Origin: Trichaptum fuscoviolaceum
Taxonomy: Eukaryota; Basidiomycota; Agaricomycetes; Hymenochaetales; Trichaptaceae
Reading direction: 5' to 3'
NCBI GenBank assembly: GCA_910574455.1
Contig: CAJSYZ010000006.1
Location: forward strand, 1,563,376 to 1,627,375
DNA length: 64,000 nt
Shown: in pieces, positions 10,115 to 21,508 of the stretch
Layout of the letters: each line of letters opens with the position of its first letter
Numbering within the stretch: position 1 is the stretch's first letter
The notes under the pieces: model-generated
What the model saw: the letters and a program-made list of their open reading frames with translations, nothing else
Told to the model about the DNA's origin: nothing
Database searches by the model: none
Position numbers and translations under genes: made by a program

Positions 10115-10694
10115 TAGATGAGGTGGCTCAGCAGAAAGGTGTTCGGGAGCTCGACAGCGTTTTCTGCCTTCTATTCAGATAACACCCCATGATCATATAA
10201 ATCGTCAGTTGGTCGCGATAAGTTTGAGAAGAGATATGCGAGTTCTATCCGTACGATGGTGGCTAAAAGACAAGTCTATGATTCAAGTTGGCGCTCGAGA
10301 ATGATTGCCTTATGGCGCCTGAACACAAGTTAAGTCAACAAATCGGAAGCTCATTAGATTCGCAACCCAGTCGTCGATTAATCTTGAGGCTGGGAGTGAG
10401 ATCTGGTCGGACTCAATCAGGAGTTTGAAGTGGCCGAGTCACCACAATGTGGCCGAGCATAGTACTTTGTACTATGTAGTAGAACTTGAAGTAGTGTGAG
10501 TCAAAAGGAAATAATTACAAAATAAATTGTATTCAAGTTGTATTAGTAAGCAAGCTTGAAGTACAAGACAATTTATTACATAATATGCATTAGTATCAGC
10601 AGCTTCAAGTTCGAACCATGTTCAGCGATTCAAGAGTTCAATCGACTTTGACCTGTCATTCGTTCGACATTCTTACTTTTGATCTGTCGCGTTG
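10115..10694. promoter_or_regulatory. Spacer upstream of plus-strand CR gene 2
   Basis: Copy of 3763-4342 with the same TTCAAG/CTTGAA motif cluster (about 10419-10614). No coding sequence seen. Confidence 0.35.
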
Positions 10695-12951
10695 ATGGCT
10701 AAGGTGGAACATGTAGAGATACCTCGGCGGTCTGAGAGGCTAAGGAAGATTCGGGAGGGTCAAGCAGGTACGTGATGCCTTTGTATCCAGAAGACAAACG
10801 CTGAAGAGGTTCAGACATTAGTGGTGATGCTAAGCCTAGACGCACTCGCAAGGCCTCATCTTCGAAGGCACCTGTTCCAAATGCACAAAAGAGAACTTCG
10901 ACTGTAAAAGAGGAGAAGCTGCCACCGCGGAAGAAGCCCCGGACGACCGCTGCTGTTGAACAGGCAATTACGCCTAAACATCCGGAGAATAAACGAAATC
11001 CTCCGACATCATATGACGGTCCTAAGACAAGACGCTCTGGTCCAGAAGCCAAGAGAGGTCAGGTCCAGTCACTGTAAAGTCAACGCAAAAAGGACTAACA
11101 GGAGTTGAGTATAGAGAATATAAGAATTGTTCGAGAGGCACTCGATCAACTCACGGATGATGCAGCACGCTTCTCCGATCCCGCAAATGTCTATTCATTG
11201 CCCTTCCCATCCCTTCATGGCCCTCAAAGCGACAAATTTGCAATTAAACGAGAAAACAGCATACCCGTCTTTCGCTTTATGGGCAGATCACATTTCGCGG
11301 ACATTTATGCACATTACAAGGCTTATATGGACGATGCGTCTGGGTTTCGTAGGCTCATCCTTTATGGCACCCGCGGTAGCGGAAAGTCACTTTGTCTGAC
11401 AGCGCTTACTTGTTTGCTCACCCGGCTGGGCCGATATGTGATTTATGTTCCAAGCTGCTATCTCTTGACGCTCAACTTTGTCGGTGTCTTACAAGACGCG
11501 CTGTATTTGGCCCTTCCCTTCGATCTTCACAGCGCAGTCGATACTGCGAAGACGCCTGAGGCCCTGATCGAACTTGTAGGCGATTTTAAGGAGGATGACC
11601 TCGTCTTCATCCTTCCGGAGTGGGACACCTTGTTCCCTCGCTATGAAAGCGCTCGCACGAACTCTAATGCAACCTCTGCGCAAGACTGGCTCACTCGTAT
11701 GATCTGTAGGCACTACAGCATCTGCAGCATCTCAGCAAGCACACAAAATTGGAGTGATGTGGAATCACTCAAGAATAGCGCGGACATCTCCAATCTAGTT
11801 GGAGGATTTAGCGATGTAAGTTCGCTTTTTGCTTAGATGATTTATGATATAAATTTGACGCCATATTTAGAATGAAATGGACTGCTGGTGGACACACTAC
11901 TCTGACTCCCTACCACATGGCCTCTCCGTCGACGACAAGGCGAAGATTGAATACTTCACTGGCCGCATGCCGCACCTTCTCAGAGGTTTGCTGAAATTTT
12001 CTGGACGACAATACTTAGAAATCAAGAAAGAATATACCACGAGCGATTTCTATTTTAAGTTTACGTCCGCTGTTAAGAGCAGGTTTGCAATTAATTTACA
12101 TGAATATGCAGAAGATGAAGATAAAACGAAAATTCAAATGTATGTTCATTCTCTACTTAACATAGTCTGCGAAGGAACTAACTTCGACTTAAAGATTATT
12201 CGATCATATGAAAGCCTGCATACAAGAGACTGCCCTTTCCTCCTCGTCAGCTGCTGTTCAAGACGATAAATACGACCACCGATACTTCTATTACACTGAT
12301 GACGGCATTGGACATTGCCTAACGGGAGAAATCCGTGAAATCGCGCTATCATTGCTCCAGAAACATAAACCATCATTCTTGGACGATCCGAGCTGGATTC
12401 GTGCTGCGACAGAAGCGTCGAACCCGTTCCACAGAAAACTACTCCTCTCGCAAGTCTGCCTGAGCCGGATTGCGACCCGTGGTCTACGCTGTGTGGACCC
12501 GAGATTCAAGCCGATGGAATTCATGTACTATGATGCAACTCCGCCATGGGCCAAAGCCAGAATGATCAAAGAATCAATTGTTCGATATCTCTTCATTCCG
12601 GGACAGAATTGTGACGCGCTCGTCGATGGAATAATTTTCTATCTGGATAAGAAGGAAAAAACTCTGGAACTCATCCTAGTTCAGGTTGGTTCTACCAAGG
12701 AAAGTATTTGCGTTGACGAAGCGTTTTACATGCAGCGATGGGAGGATTTGAAGAAGAATTTATTATCTACGGTTACAAACCTCAAATCATTCAGCTTACG
12801 GACTAGCTATATTTTCCTTTGTTACGGAAAAGTACCAGGGAAGCCCAGTATCGAGAAAAGGAGCGTGGTCAGTGAAGGGTGGAGACTGGAGTATAACTTT
12901 TATACTCTGGGATTGACATTGCTCGATGATGTTTTTGATCGCTTCATTTGA
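10695..12951 (+). CDS. CR (Crinkler/RHS-like) P-loop protein with nuclease-like C-terminus, copy 2
   Basis: Exons 10695..10767, 10815..11062, 11102..11815, 11871..12139, 12195..12951. It is the exact positional copy of the gene at 4343, shifted by 6352 bp, with no amino-acid difference seen between the two 686-aa products. Walker A GTRGSGKS and the C-terminal DGIIFYL...LVQVG element are intact. Its downstream partner on the minus strand (13067-15346) is frameshifted, so this copy faces a damaged neighbour while copy 1 faces an intact one. Confidence 0.82.
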
Positions 12952-13066
12952 ATCTTCTTTGTTATTCTTGTAAAAATTGTACCGCACCACCTGATTTTGC
13001 TTGTCTTGCATAGCTTTTTGATCACATATTTGGAGTAAGGAAATACATTGTATAGCACTATTAATG

Positions 13067-15346
13067 TTATAAATGATCGACGTCGAGATCAGTAATTATG
13101 TTGGTAACTGGCAGTTTGTAAAGCTTGTACTTGTTTACTACACCACATGCCTCTACTGGTACATCCTTCTCGACATTTGTTATATGTTCTTGATCCTTGT
13201 GGATCCAGATAAACGTGACAGTGATAGAATAATCAGTGCCAAATCTGCTATGAATAGCGTCAACATATTTTAACCACCATTTGAGGAAAAACTTCTCCTC
13301 CGAGTCGCTATGATCCTTCGCAATGGTGATTTGTATTGGATAAAGGGCAAGAGACTTCCTTCCTTTGTTCAGATGTGCAATAATACCATCGATGGCCTCA
13401 TAATTGAATCTCGTAGGAACAAAGAGCTGTCGGGTTGCCCTGCCAGTGGCCTTCATTAGGACACCCCAGTCCGGTACGTCCCAAAAGTAGTACATCAGCA
13501 TTGCTTCCAGCTTTCCATCCACTATTTTTAAGCCATATGTTGCAATATGACTTAGGCATACCCTTTCAACGAGAAAGCCTCTAAGTGTTGGGTTATCCAT
13601 TGAGTCCTTGGCTACAACATCTAACCAATCGTCTCCTTGAAGAAAATCCGGGAAATGTTGCAAGAGGACTGTGGACACTGCTTCACGGACAACACCGCAG
13701 ACACAGTGGCCAATGTTATTGGCGAAATAGAAGTATCGATTTACGAGATCTTTTCTGATGCTGCAAGTCTCCAATGGCGATTCCAAGATGCAGGCTTTCA
13801 TGTTTTGAATAAAACTGTATGAGCAATGAGTATCGTTAGACCCCTTATAGTTAGAAGCGCTAACGTACGCTGTGCAAATATGTGAGTTTGTGCTTATCCC
13901 CTCCAACTTCTTCTCCACAAATTGCTTTGCATTGTCCCTTACTGAGCGGAGAATCCCCTTTGACAATAGCTCGTCTCTTATTTCTCCGTAGGGTTTGCCA
14001 GAAAATATGAAAAGCGCGCACAGAAAAAGCGGAATTCTTCCTGTGGCGTACTCTACTTCTTTTCTATCGCTGTCAGACTGGAAGGTAGGGATCATCTCGC
14101 TGTAATGTTGCCACCAATATGTCATTTCAGACTTGTGTAAATACACGTGAATGAGCCTCAAGAATTGTTGCTTAAATACAGTTAACATACCTCTGTCAAC
14201 CCGTCGTATATAGATATTGTGATGTTGGATGTATCTTCTTCTGAATCCACATTACTCGGAACGGGATATTGGGTTGGATCTGGGGATTCGTTGAATACCA
14301 AAAGGTGAGTTTCACTGATCCTTTCAATAATCTCGGAAGCTATTGCTTTCTTTTCACGGAGCGCGTAAGAGTCCTGTGGTTTGTCTTCGAGAACATCTAA
14401 TCTATCGGCTATGCAAACGACCGTCCCACTATCAAGGCCTTTGACAAAGTCCAAGATATCATCCTTATTCTCGAACAAACTAATCTCCTCTTGAGGATCA
14501 GGAAAAGCCAAGCTAGCGAACTCCTTGAAGTGCCAAATCGGGTCCCTGACAAGAATTTCGCAACTGGGAATGTAGAGTACCGTCTTCTTCTGTCGCAATA
14601 GTAAAGAAGCCAGAGCAGCAAGGATATGGGATTACCAACCCCGGCAAGGCCATTGAAATGGATAGTGGATCTGTTGTTGCCACCGAATTGAGGATCGGTG
14701 AAGAAGTTGTCGACCGCATCATAGAGCTCTCGAAAGATTTCTCGTCCCATGAAGGTAAACCGAGTGATGCCCGTTTTATCGCGAAAGGTGCTGAATCTAG
14801 CAGGCGGCCTAAACGTAGTAGATGGGTAGGGCAAATCGATAAATGTTTCAGGATTTGACAAACGGGCTTCATCAATTGCGACTGTAGGATCCTTAAACGC
14901 GTTGAGCAAGGCTTCGACTTTCTCTGCTGAAATGTTATATACGGATGATACAAACAGTGTTGAAGATATGTACCTTTAAACTCTGGGCCACGATGTTTCT
15001 TCCTCTTCCTTGTGCTCGATCCGGGATGCAGACTTCCCGCCGTACTCAGGTATTCTCCCGTATTGCCATCGTCATACGAACGAAAGCTTGCATAATCACT
15101 GGCAATGCCTGGAAGACGGGGGTTGAAAGTGGTCGAACAACCTTCAATGCTGTTGCCGGGTTCGCTGGAGAGATCGACCGCTTCGTCGATCTTGCGTTTC
15201 CTATTCGGACTATGACTAATCTCCGTATCCACGGATGGACTCGGAGAACGCGGTTCTACGCATATAAGGACCGAGGTCGCAATTAGATATTTAATTCCGC
15301 ATTTATGGGCTACAATTTACTCACTGCTTGCGGACGGCGGGGGCAT
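13067..15346 (-). pseudogene. CR minus-strand copy 2, frameshifted in Walker A
   Basis: Exons would be complement(13067..13814, 13869..14131, 14191..14926, 14974..15255, 15325..15346). Compared with 6715-8995, one T is missing near 14632. This falls in the lysine codon of the Walker A motif: the frame reads GLAGVG and then leaves the family frame (N-P instead of K-S). Translation in the shifted frame ends in exon 3, removing the rest of the NTPase and the C-terminal domain. Another change gives Cys instead of Arg in the PLFL(R)ALF segment. Either this is a recent inactivation or a sequencing/assembly error in a three-T run; coverage there would decide. Confidence 0.8.
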
Positions 15347-16465
15347 ATCTGTGTATCGTGAGGGTTGGCGATGAGGAGAGTGTTTAGGTGGCGGCTGCAC
15401 GGTGAGGCGATCGCGTGTACTACAAGAAAAGATAGTCCCTGATGGCTCTTGTTGGACCAAGACGGATCGTATTTGTATATATTGATGCCGAAGAAGTTGA
15501 AGGCAGTGAATGCGTTGCCATGTGGGACTTATTGTTATAGTTGCACTGCCATCCCAAAGGCCTTGCAAACAAGAATTCTTACTGCGTGAGATGATATCGA
15601 TGGGCCGCGCACCTACGGTTACGTGGGTTGGCAGAAACATTCCTGTGTAACAAGCACTGCGAATTCAAGTCACCACTTGTATCGACGCGTACTGCAGAAC
15701 AGATTGTCATTAATATGAAATCAATTCCAGGTCTGCTGAGCGAAAACATCGAGGACCTGATTCCCAAGTACAGGACTGTATAATTTCACATCGTCAGTCG
15801 TTTCTTTTCTCCCTATTCCATTTGCAAGCGAGTTCAGAATGCCGAGAATTTGCGTCTCTATGAAGTCGACGAAGACGAGGTCGATCGACGTATCGTCGAT
15901 GACATTGGGAGGATTAGACCCGATGAAGTCCAGAGTAGAGAAGAATGGTAGGGGCGCATGGAGAACGTCATCTCCAACACCCGGGCAAGCCTAATAATGA
16001 AGAGCAATTAGAGAGCTAAAGATTAAGTAACAGGATAAGGCACAACTCACATCGGAGGAGACATGTCCAAGCGTCCAGTTCTAAGCGGCGCGCTTCTCAA
16101 GTGCCCATCTCACTCAGCCATTCGATGTACCTCTTATCCACAAATCCCCTCTTATACAGGTCTGCCTCGCGCCCTTCCAGTAGCGCCCTCTTTTCCTCGG
16201 TACCTTGCTTGGTCTGTATCAGTTCTGAACCATATGTATCCTCGTTTCCGAGGAGTAGGTCCTGAATGATTGTAGAAAGTAACGACTTTAAGCCACTCGT
16301 AACTCCAGACGATGGCAGTGGGTGCGATGATCGATCTGTCCTATTCATCGACTTTTCAGTTACGGCGGACAATTCGTACATTAGATAGGCTTACTCGATA
16401 TCTCTATGCTTCCTTATCCAGACGACGCCAGTGATTTCATTGCACAACTTTTGAAGGGCGCAAGG
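15322..16465. repeat. R module, copy 3 (right end of the array)
   Basis: Supplies exon 1 (15325-15346) of the second minus-strand CR gene. Identity with copies 1 and 2 stops at 16465; from 16466 the sequence is still related to 3763 onward but clearly diverged. The break is therefore the edge of the recent duplication, not of the older homology. Confidence 0.9.
15441..16212 (-). pseudogene. 5'-nucleotidase-like gene fragment, copy 3
   Basis: Same fragment within R copy 3, matching copy 2 at the sites that distinguish copy 1. It is a dead fragment without the metallophosphatase domain. Confidence 0.88.
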
Positions 16466-17344
16466 CAGATGGGGTGGCTCAACAGAAAGGTATTCGGGAG
16501 CTCGACAGCGTTTTCGACCTTCTATTCAGAAAACTCCCCGTGATCAGATAAATCGCAGCCGCTGACAGTTGGTTGCGACAATTCTATTTGGAGAAGAGAT
16601 ATGTGAATTCTATCGGTATGATGGTGGTCGAAAGACAAGTCTATGAAGATCGCTCAGATACTCCAGAATAATCTCCTGAAGTATCTCTATGGAGCCTAAA
16701 CTCAAGTTAGATCAGCTAAAATCAACAAATTGCAAGTTCATTGACATGGAAAGTCTCGTGCGTACATCTTTCATCCTACAGAGGTGGCTTCTTCGACACT
16801 TCGGCGTCGCTCAGATTGCTTAGTTGCAGTATCACAGTGAGTTTATAAGTGACCTGGATATGGTTCGGTTGAAGACGTCAGGTAAGTTTATGTCTGGGGA
16901 CAATCTCTCAGTACTGGAAGGTAGAATGCAACAGCATTGAAGTGTCCGAGTCAAGTTGGCACGGGCAAAATGGATGATCTTGAAGCGATGACTAATACAT
17001 TCTACCAAGTACTACATACTATGTAGTACACACTCTGGAGACTGGCAGGCTTCAGGTTGTAACTTGAACACGTACTTCAAGAGTAGTATAGTGATGGTGG
17101 TTGAAGTACCTACTACTAGTAGTAACATATAAGAGGTAAATTTGGCGACATAATAATACTGCTGGTAAATATGAGAAAAAAAACCATGAGTGTGTCGTCA
17201 AGAACAGTGCGTGATAATTAACAGTGTGAATGATGTTGGTGATAATAGTGACTGCAAAAGTCTATGAACAGAAAGATGAACGTGCAAAGAATCAAACACG
17301 AAGAAGAGGATAGCAGACTAGTGTATAACTTCTATTACTCATGA
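16466..17344. other. Diverged right flank of the CR array, no gene seen
   Basis: 16466-16680 is related to 3763-3980 with many substitutions, showing an older duplication than the near-identical units. The rest is AT-rich with CTTGAA-like motifs near 17066-17085 and a palindromic stretch around 17010-17030. No plus-strand CR gene follows, unlike in units 1 and 2. Confidence 0.6.
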
Positions 17345-19571
17345 TCACAACGCACGGATAAGTACAACGAGTGCAACGATGAGCAGCGCCAAAAGAAGCA
17401 TTCCACTGACGATTGCAGCAACACGACATCGGAGAACCCACGGATCCAGTCGCAGTCTTGAATTTGTCATCGTCTCTGTCGTAACATCGTCCCCTCTCAG
17501 ATGCATTGGCTTCAGCTGCGAGTTTTCGTCTTCAACATGTTTGACACGAACAGACGCTAGAAGCTCTGCAGATGAGCTTTTTGCATGCTTCCAGATCGAC
17601 GACAGGCCCTTTCCTTCCTGCGTGTGCGTGTAGGTGTGTGTCTGTGTCTGTGTCTGTGTCTGCGTCTGCGTTTGCATGTCCGAGAACCTGGCCGGGGATT
17701 GCGAACGTGATCCTAGGCCTTGCAGCTGTTCTTGCGTTTCTAACGTTGCAGCCGCATTAACGTCTGTGTACAAAGGCAGAACGAAGTTCTCTTCTTTCGC
17801 GCCCCTTGGCAAACCCTCCATTACAGTTTCACCACTCCGCGATAGCATCCACCCGCCAATCAACCAACACCAAGGCGCGATGAACCCTGTCCAGAAGAGC
17901 ACCTCTGACGGCTTGCTTTGTGGTACCGCCCACGGGGAGCGAGCAGTTGATAGCAGCGTTAACGCGCCTCGGAATGGAGGCGCGACACTTGCGATCGGGC
18001 GTTTCATTGCCGTTGACGTCATTCGAGATGATTTCGAAAGGAGGTCCTCGATGGAAGACTTGAAGCGTGCCGCTGCGCTGCGAGTCAGACTGGCATTATC
18101 CCCTCTCTCCCTATCCCGATCCCTTTCTCTTGGACTGCCTCCGAGTTGGGAGCGCCGACCTGCGGCGCCTGTTCCCCCGTCTACCCGGGAGCGCCTTGCG
18201 TTTCCCGCTTCGTCAGCGGTAAGGTACGTGAGCTGTGTCGATTGGGAAGCAGTGCGGCTCATAGTCATAAGTGAGGGCGTCCTCGATTGTCCAGCCAAAT
18301 CTCTCAAGTCCGCCTGGTGTAGGTCATCTTGCGACTGCGGGAATGGGTCATACACGATCTCCTCAGGGTGTGCAGCAGGCATCGGAAACTTGAGCGTTTC
18401 TTCAGGCTCTAAGTCATGCACGTTCGATGCGCGCGGACTGCCTGGTATCATACTAAGCGCTGTGCGGTGCCGTCCGAGGCCCCATGTCCCGGTTCCGCCT
18501 TCATCTGCCAGTGGCGAACCTCGTGGTGGAATCGAGTTCTGCGAGTTAAACGAGGAGGCCGATGTCGTGCGTCGTACAGGCCGGTTTATGAACAACTTAG
18601 ACTTATCCGAGCGAACTATTGATTGCATTAGTAAATGGCGCACGCGCATGATTAATAGCAAACAGTTTATACGCACTTGAGTGTATTGAGGCCGTATCAC
18701 CGTGTATTGGCGAATTGCGGTAGTCAATAGAAAACGGACTCTCTGTGATGGGAGATAGCTGTCTATGGTTCGCTAACCTAACGCCCGAAATAATGTCCAC
18801 AGATTCACCATCCTTGGCATCATACTCTGAACGTAATGGCGACGGTGCGTGCGAGGTGTATTGCGGCTCTGTATTATCCGCCGCTATTGAAGATCCCTTC
18901 TTGCGTAGCTTGGGTGCAGCAGCGACACTTTGGTACACGCCTGACGCCCCCGATGACTGGCTGCGAGTCAAGTAGTGACCGCGCGGCCCAGTGGGTGCCG
19001 GCACCGCCGCATCCTTCACGCTCTCCCAGAAGTCAGGGTCTCCAGTCGCCACGGGCATCGCTGAGCTGGGTCCAGAAGATGGATAGCGGAGAGTACTCGA
19101 TGAGGAGAAATGAGTAGCTGCAGTGTGAGGGGAGAGCTTGGAGGAGGAGGAGAGGCTGCTCGAGCTGGTTTGGGCACGCAGATTTCGGGTGTCTAGTGTA
19201 TTGACCTTGAGGGTGGGGACTCCGCGTGCCGCAAGCGCGTTCCGGTTCTCGTCACATCCATTTCCAGAAATTGATGAGTTATGAGCCTGCTGTTTCCCGT
19301 CGGGCACAGCCGCTATTACTTCGTCATTACTGATTCGGCTAGGCGTGTAGCTCGCAGCATCCGGGCTCGGAGAAAGACTGTAAAACTCTGGCTCTGGTGA
19401 GCCCGACGTGTCAGGATCACGCTCGTTTAAGCGCAGCCCGCGCTGCAGGCGCGCATGGAAGAAGGGCGAGCGTGCCGTCGCTTTCACCGCTGTGATGACC
19501 GATCCAGCGGGCGTGTGCGGCGAAGAGGAGCTAGACGTCGGCGAAGACATAGTGATGGGACTGCTCAGCAT
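17345..19571 (-). CDS. Serine-rich protein with C-terminal membrane segments (function unknown)
   Basis: Two exons, complement(17345..18615, 18677..19571), 721 aa, joined across a 61-bp GTGCGT...ATAG intron with phase agreement. The first ~500 residues are low-complexity serine, threonine and proline-rich. Two hydrophobic stretches follow: one around EVLFWTGFIAPWCWLIGGWM, and a terminal helix IVSGMLLLALLIVALVVLI close to the stop. A run of about six QT dipeptides lies between them. The two segments suggest a membrane-anchored protein whose serine-rich part faces the cytosol or wall and could be heavily modified. I do not recognise a named family; architecture only. Confidence 0.7.
17634..17672. 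repeat. TGTGTC microsatellite inside the serine-rich gene
   Basis: A hexamer repeat (TGTGTC, drifting to TGCGTC) encodes the Gln-Thr run on the minus strand. It stays in frame, so length changes of six bases would add or remove QT pairs. Confidence 0.8.
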
Positions 19572-20443
19572 TCGAGGTCAAGAGAGAGCACAACGCCTCG
19601 TAGAAATAAAGCAGCCTGAGGCAGTGTGTACGAAGCGCAAGGATATGGCCATCAAGCAGGCAGGCAGGTAAATGCATGACTTGAAGAGGTCTAACAGATG
19701 TGCTTTGCGAGCATGTCAGCCACAGAGTATTCTCGAATCCAGCCCCCCAGTCGGATCCACATAGTAGGCGAATGCTCTCCGGGAGTAAGTTCAGTGACTT
19801 CACCCTATCGTTCAGCGCGGAGAGTCAGCAAGACATAATGGTGAAAGGCAAAAGTGCGAGAGCGTGTTTGCCTCGCCTTTGATGTATGATCAGGGTCCTT
19901 CCCCACTTATAGAAACTAAGAGTCTTGATAACGTAGACATTATGTGTGCTGCCGAAGCGTTAATGAAAGAGCGTGGCTCATTAGATCATTTATGAATCCG
20001 TTCACCGAAGGTAAACCTGCGGTCTGGAAAGCTCGTCAGCCTCGCACTTGAAGGCGTTACTATATGTGGAAAGAGACCTTCCTTTTTCGCATATGTCGCC
20101 GGAGAAGTATGTTTCGTTCAGCAAGTTTCGATCCAATGTACAAACCAACTCGTCGTTGAATATAACGGGGGTATGAAGTTACAAGAATGCAAGAAGTAGA
20201 ATGATGGGATGTAAAGAGTGTTGAACGTTGCAGATAAGTGGTCAGATTACATTAAATAGATGCAAAGCAATCAGGAAAGCAGTACACGGCGAAAGCGAAA
20301 TGTGGCTCTCGCCATCCATCACAATGAGCCAAGGAGGGAAAAGATATAACAAGAATAAAAGATAGTCTCCAGTCAGTACAAATGTCGGTCGTAAAGTCTT
20401 GAAGTGTGCACACGTGTATTGTATGCTGAATGCCGACAAGGCA
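19572..20443. other. Intergenic region
   Basis: About 870 bp between two minus-strand genes. It should hold the promoter and 5' UTR of the serine-rich gene and the 3' UTR-side flank of the acidic protein gene. No supported coding sequence or RNA gene was seen. Confidence 0.5.
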
Positions 20444-21205
20444 CTATTGCGGCTTCGCTGGCGTTTCAGTGGTTTGAGGGCTGGCCTCCGATTGAGCGTC
20501 TTCCGAGGTGACCGTACCCTCGACGGATGTGCTCTGAGCATTGTCAGAAGTAGAAGCAGGATCCTCGACTGAAGTTGAGGCATCTGCAGCCGCAGACTCT
20601 TCGAGCGAAGTCTTCTCGGATTCTTCTGAAGCTGGGAGGTCCACGGCAACACTTTTCGGCACTTCCTGCGATGCCGATGTATCGTGCTCGTCGTTCTCCT
20701 CCACTGACGCATCAGCAGCGGCCACCTTGACCTCGTCGTCTGCAGGTACTTGTAGCTCCGCTGGCGGTGCCGAAGAAGAATCTTCGGCTGCCTGTGTTTG
20801 TTCGTCTGAAACGACCTCCTCGCTTGTGGCTTCCTTCCGCTCGTCGTCCTCTAGCTCGACCTCTTTCACACCTTTTGTCACTTCACGAACATCCTCAGTT
20901 TCTTTCCCAGAGACCGGCCCAAGCAGAGGAGTTGCAGGCACGCTCGCTGTCCCTTCGCTCGCCTCATCCTGCGCACCATCGTGCTTGCGCGAACGCTTAG
21001 ACAAGCTTCCAACCACATCGTCATCATCGTCGCTCATACGACGTTTGCTGCCAACTCGCGGCGCGTCAGATGGATTTCCTGTCGCGTCGCGAACTCAGAT
21101 CAGACACGCTTTGCAGGCCATGATATGGATTTCATGCTTACCATCTTGATCCCAGTCGAAGCGTCTTGTAAATGTACCCGATATGCGCCTCAATAGTTGG
21201 AACAT
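20444..21205 (-). CDS. Small acidic, serine/glutamate-rich protein (function unknown)
   Basis: Exons complement(20444..21078, 21142..21205), 232 aa. The start at 21205 is chosen because exon 1 (MFQLLRRISGTFTRRFDWDQ...) joins in phase over a 63-bp GTAAGC...GACAG intron to NPSDAPRVGSKRRMSDDDDD. The N-terminal 40 residues are basic and look like a conserved box, with a possible nuclear signal at GSKRR and SKRSRK. The remaining ~170 residues are highly acidic, rich in Glu, Ser, Ala and Thr, and probably disordered. No catalytic domain is visible. A nuclear or chromatin-related role would fit the composition but is only a guess. Confidence 0.7.
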
Positions 21206-21508
21206 GATGTACAAGTGTAATGTGATAGGTAAGGGGGGTGAATATGCGGGAGACACGAGGAGGGAGCGGGAGGGAAACGTTGTACACGTCAAAAAAGTTG
21301 AGACCCGACGCGTCGAGGATTTCTAACTCCGCTTATAGTATTTTAACCACAATTGCTTACTTAATTTAGACAAGTCGGCCGGCATACTACCACTGGCAGC
21401 CTGAGTGTGCCAGTGGGACCGGCAGCCAGCAAGTGTAACTTGAAGCCGTCCGGTCAATTAATTGAATGAGGTACATCGTTACAGGTGCATTAAATACTGC
21501 CTTCTACT

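Larger units (their letters stand above)
8971..15321. repeat. Tandem unit 2 (about 6351 bp)
   Basis: Near-identical direct copy of 2620-8970. Units 1 and 2 abut directly, and a third copy of the first 1144 bp follows at 15322. The left boundary is placed where identity between the 2.6 kb and 8.97 kb positions becomes complete (mismatch at 2619). Confidence 0.95.

Noticed and set aside
17634..18680. Long plus-strand open frame (348 codons) opposite the serine-rich membrane protein gene
   Set aside because: It is a mirror of a low-complexity coding region; it opens with a cysteine-valine run from the microsatellite and shows no domain or splice support.
20541..21149. Plus-strand serine-rich open frame of about 200 codons
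   Set aside because: Antisense shadow of the acidic Glu/Ser-rich protein; the minus strand has a sensible start and spliced first exon.
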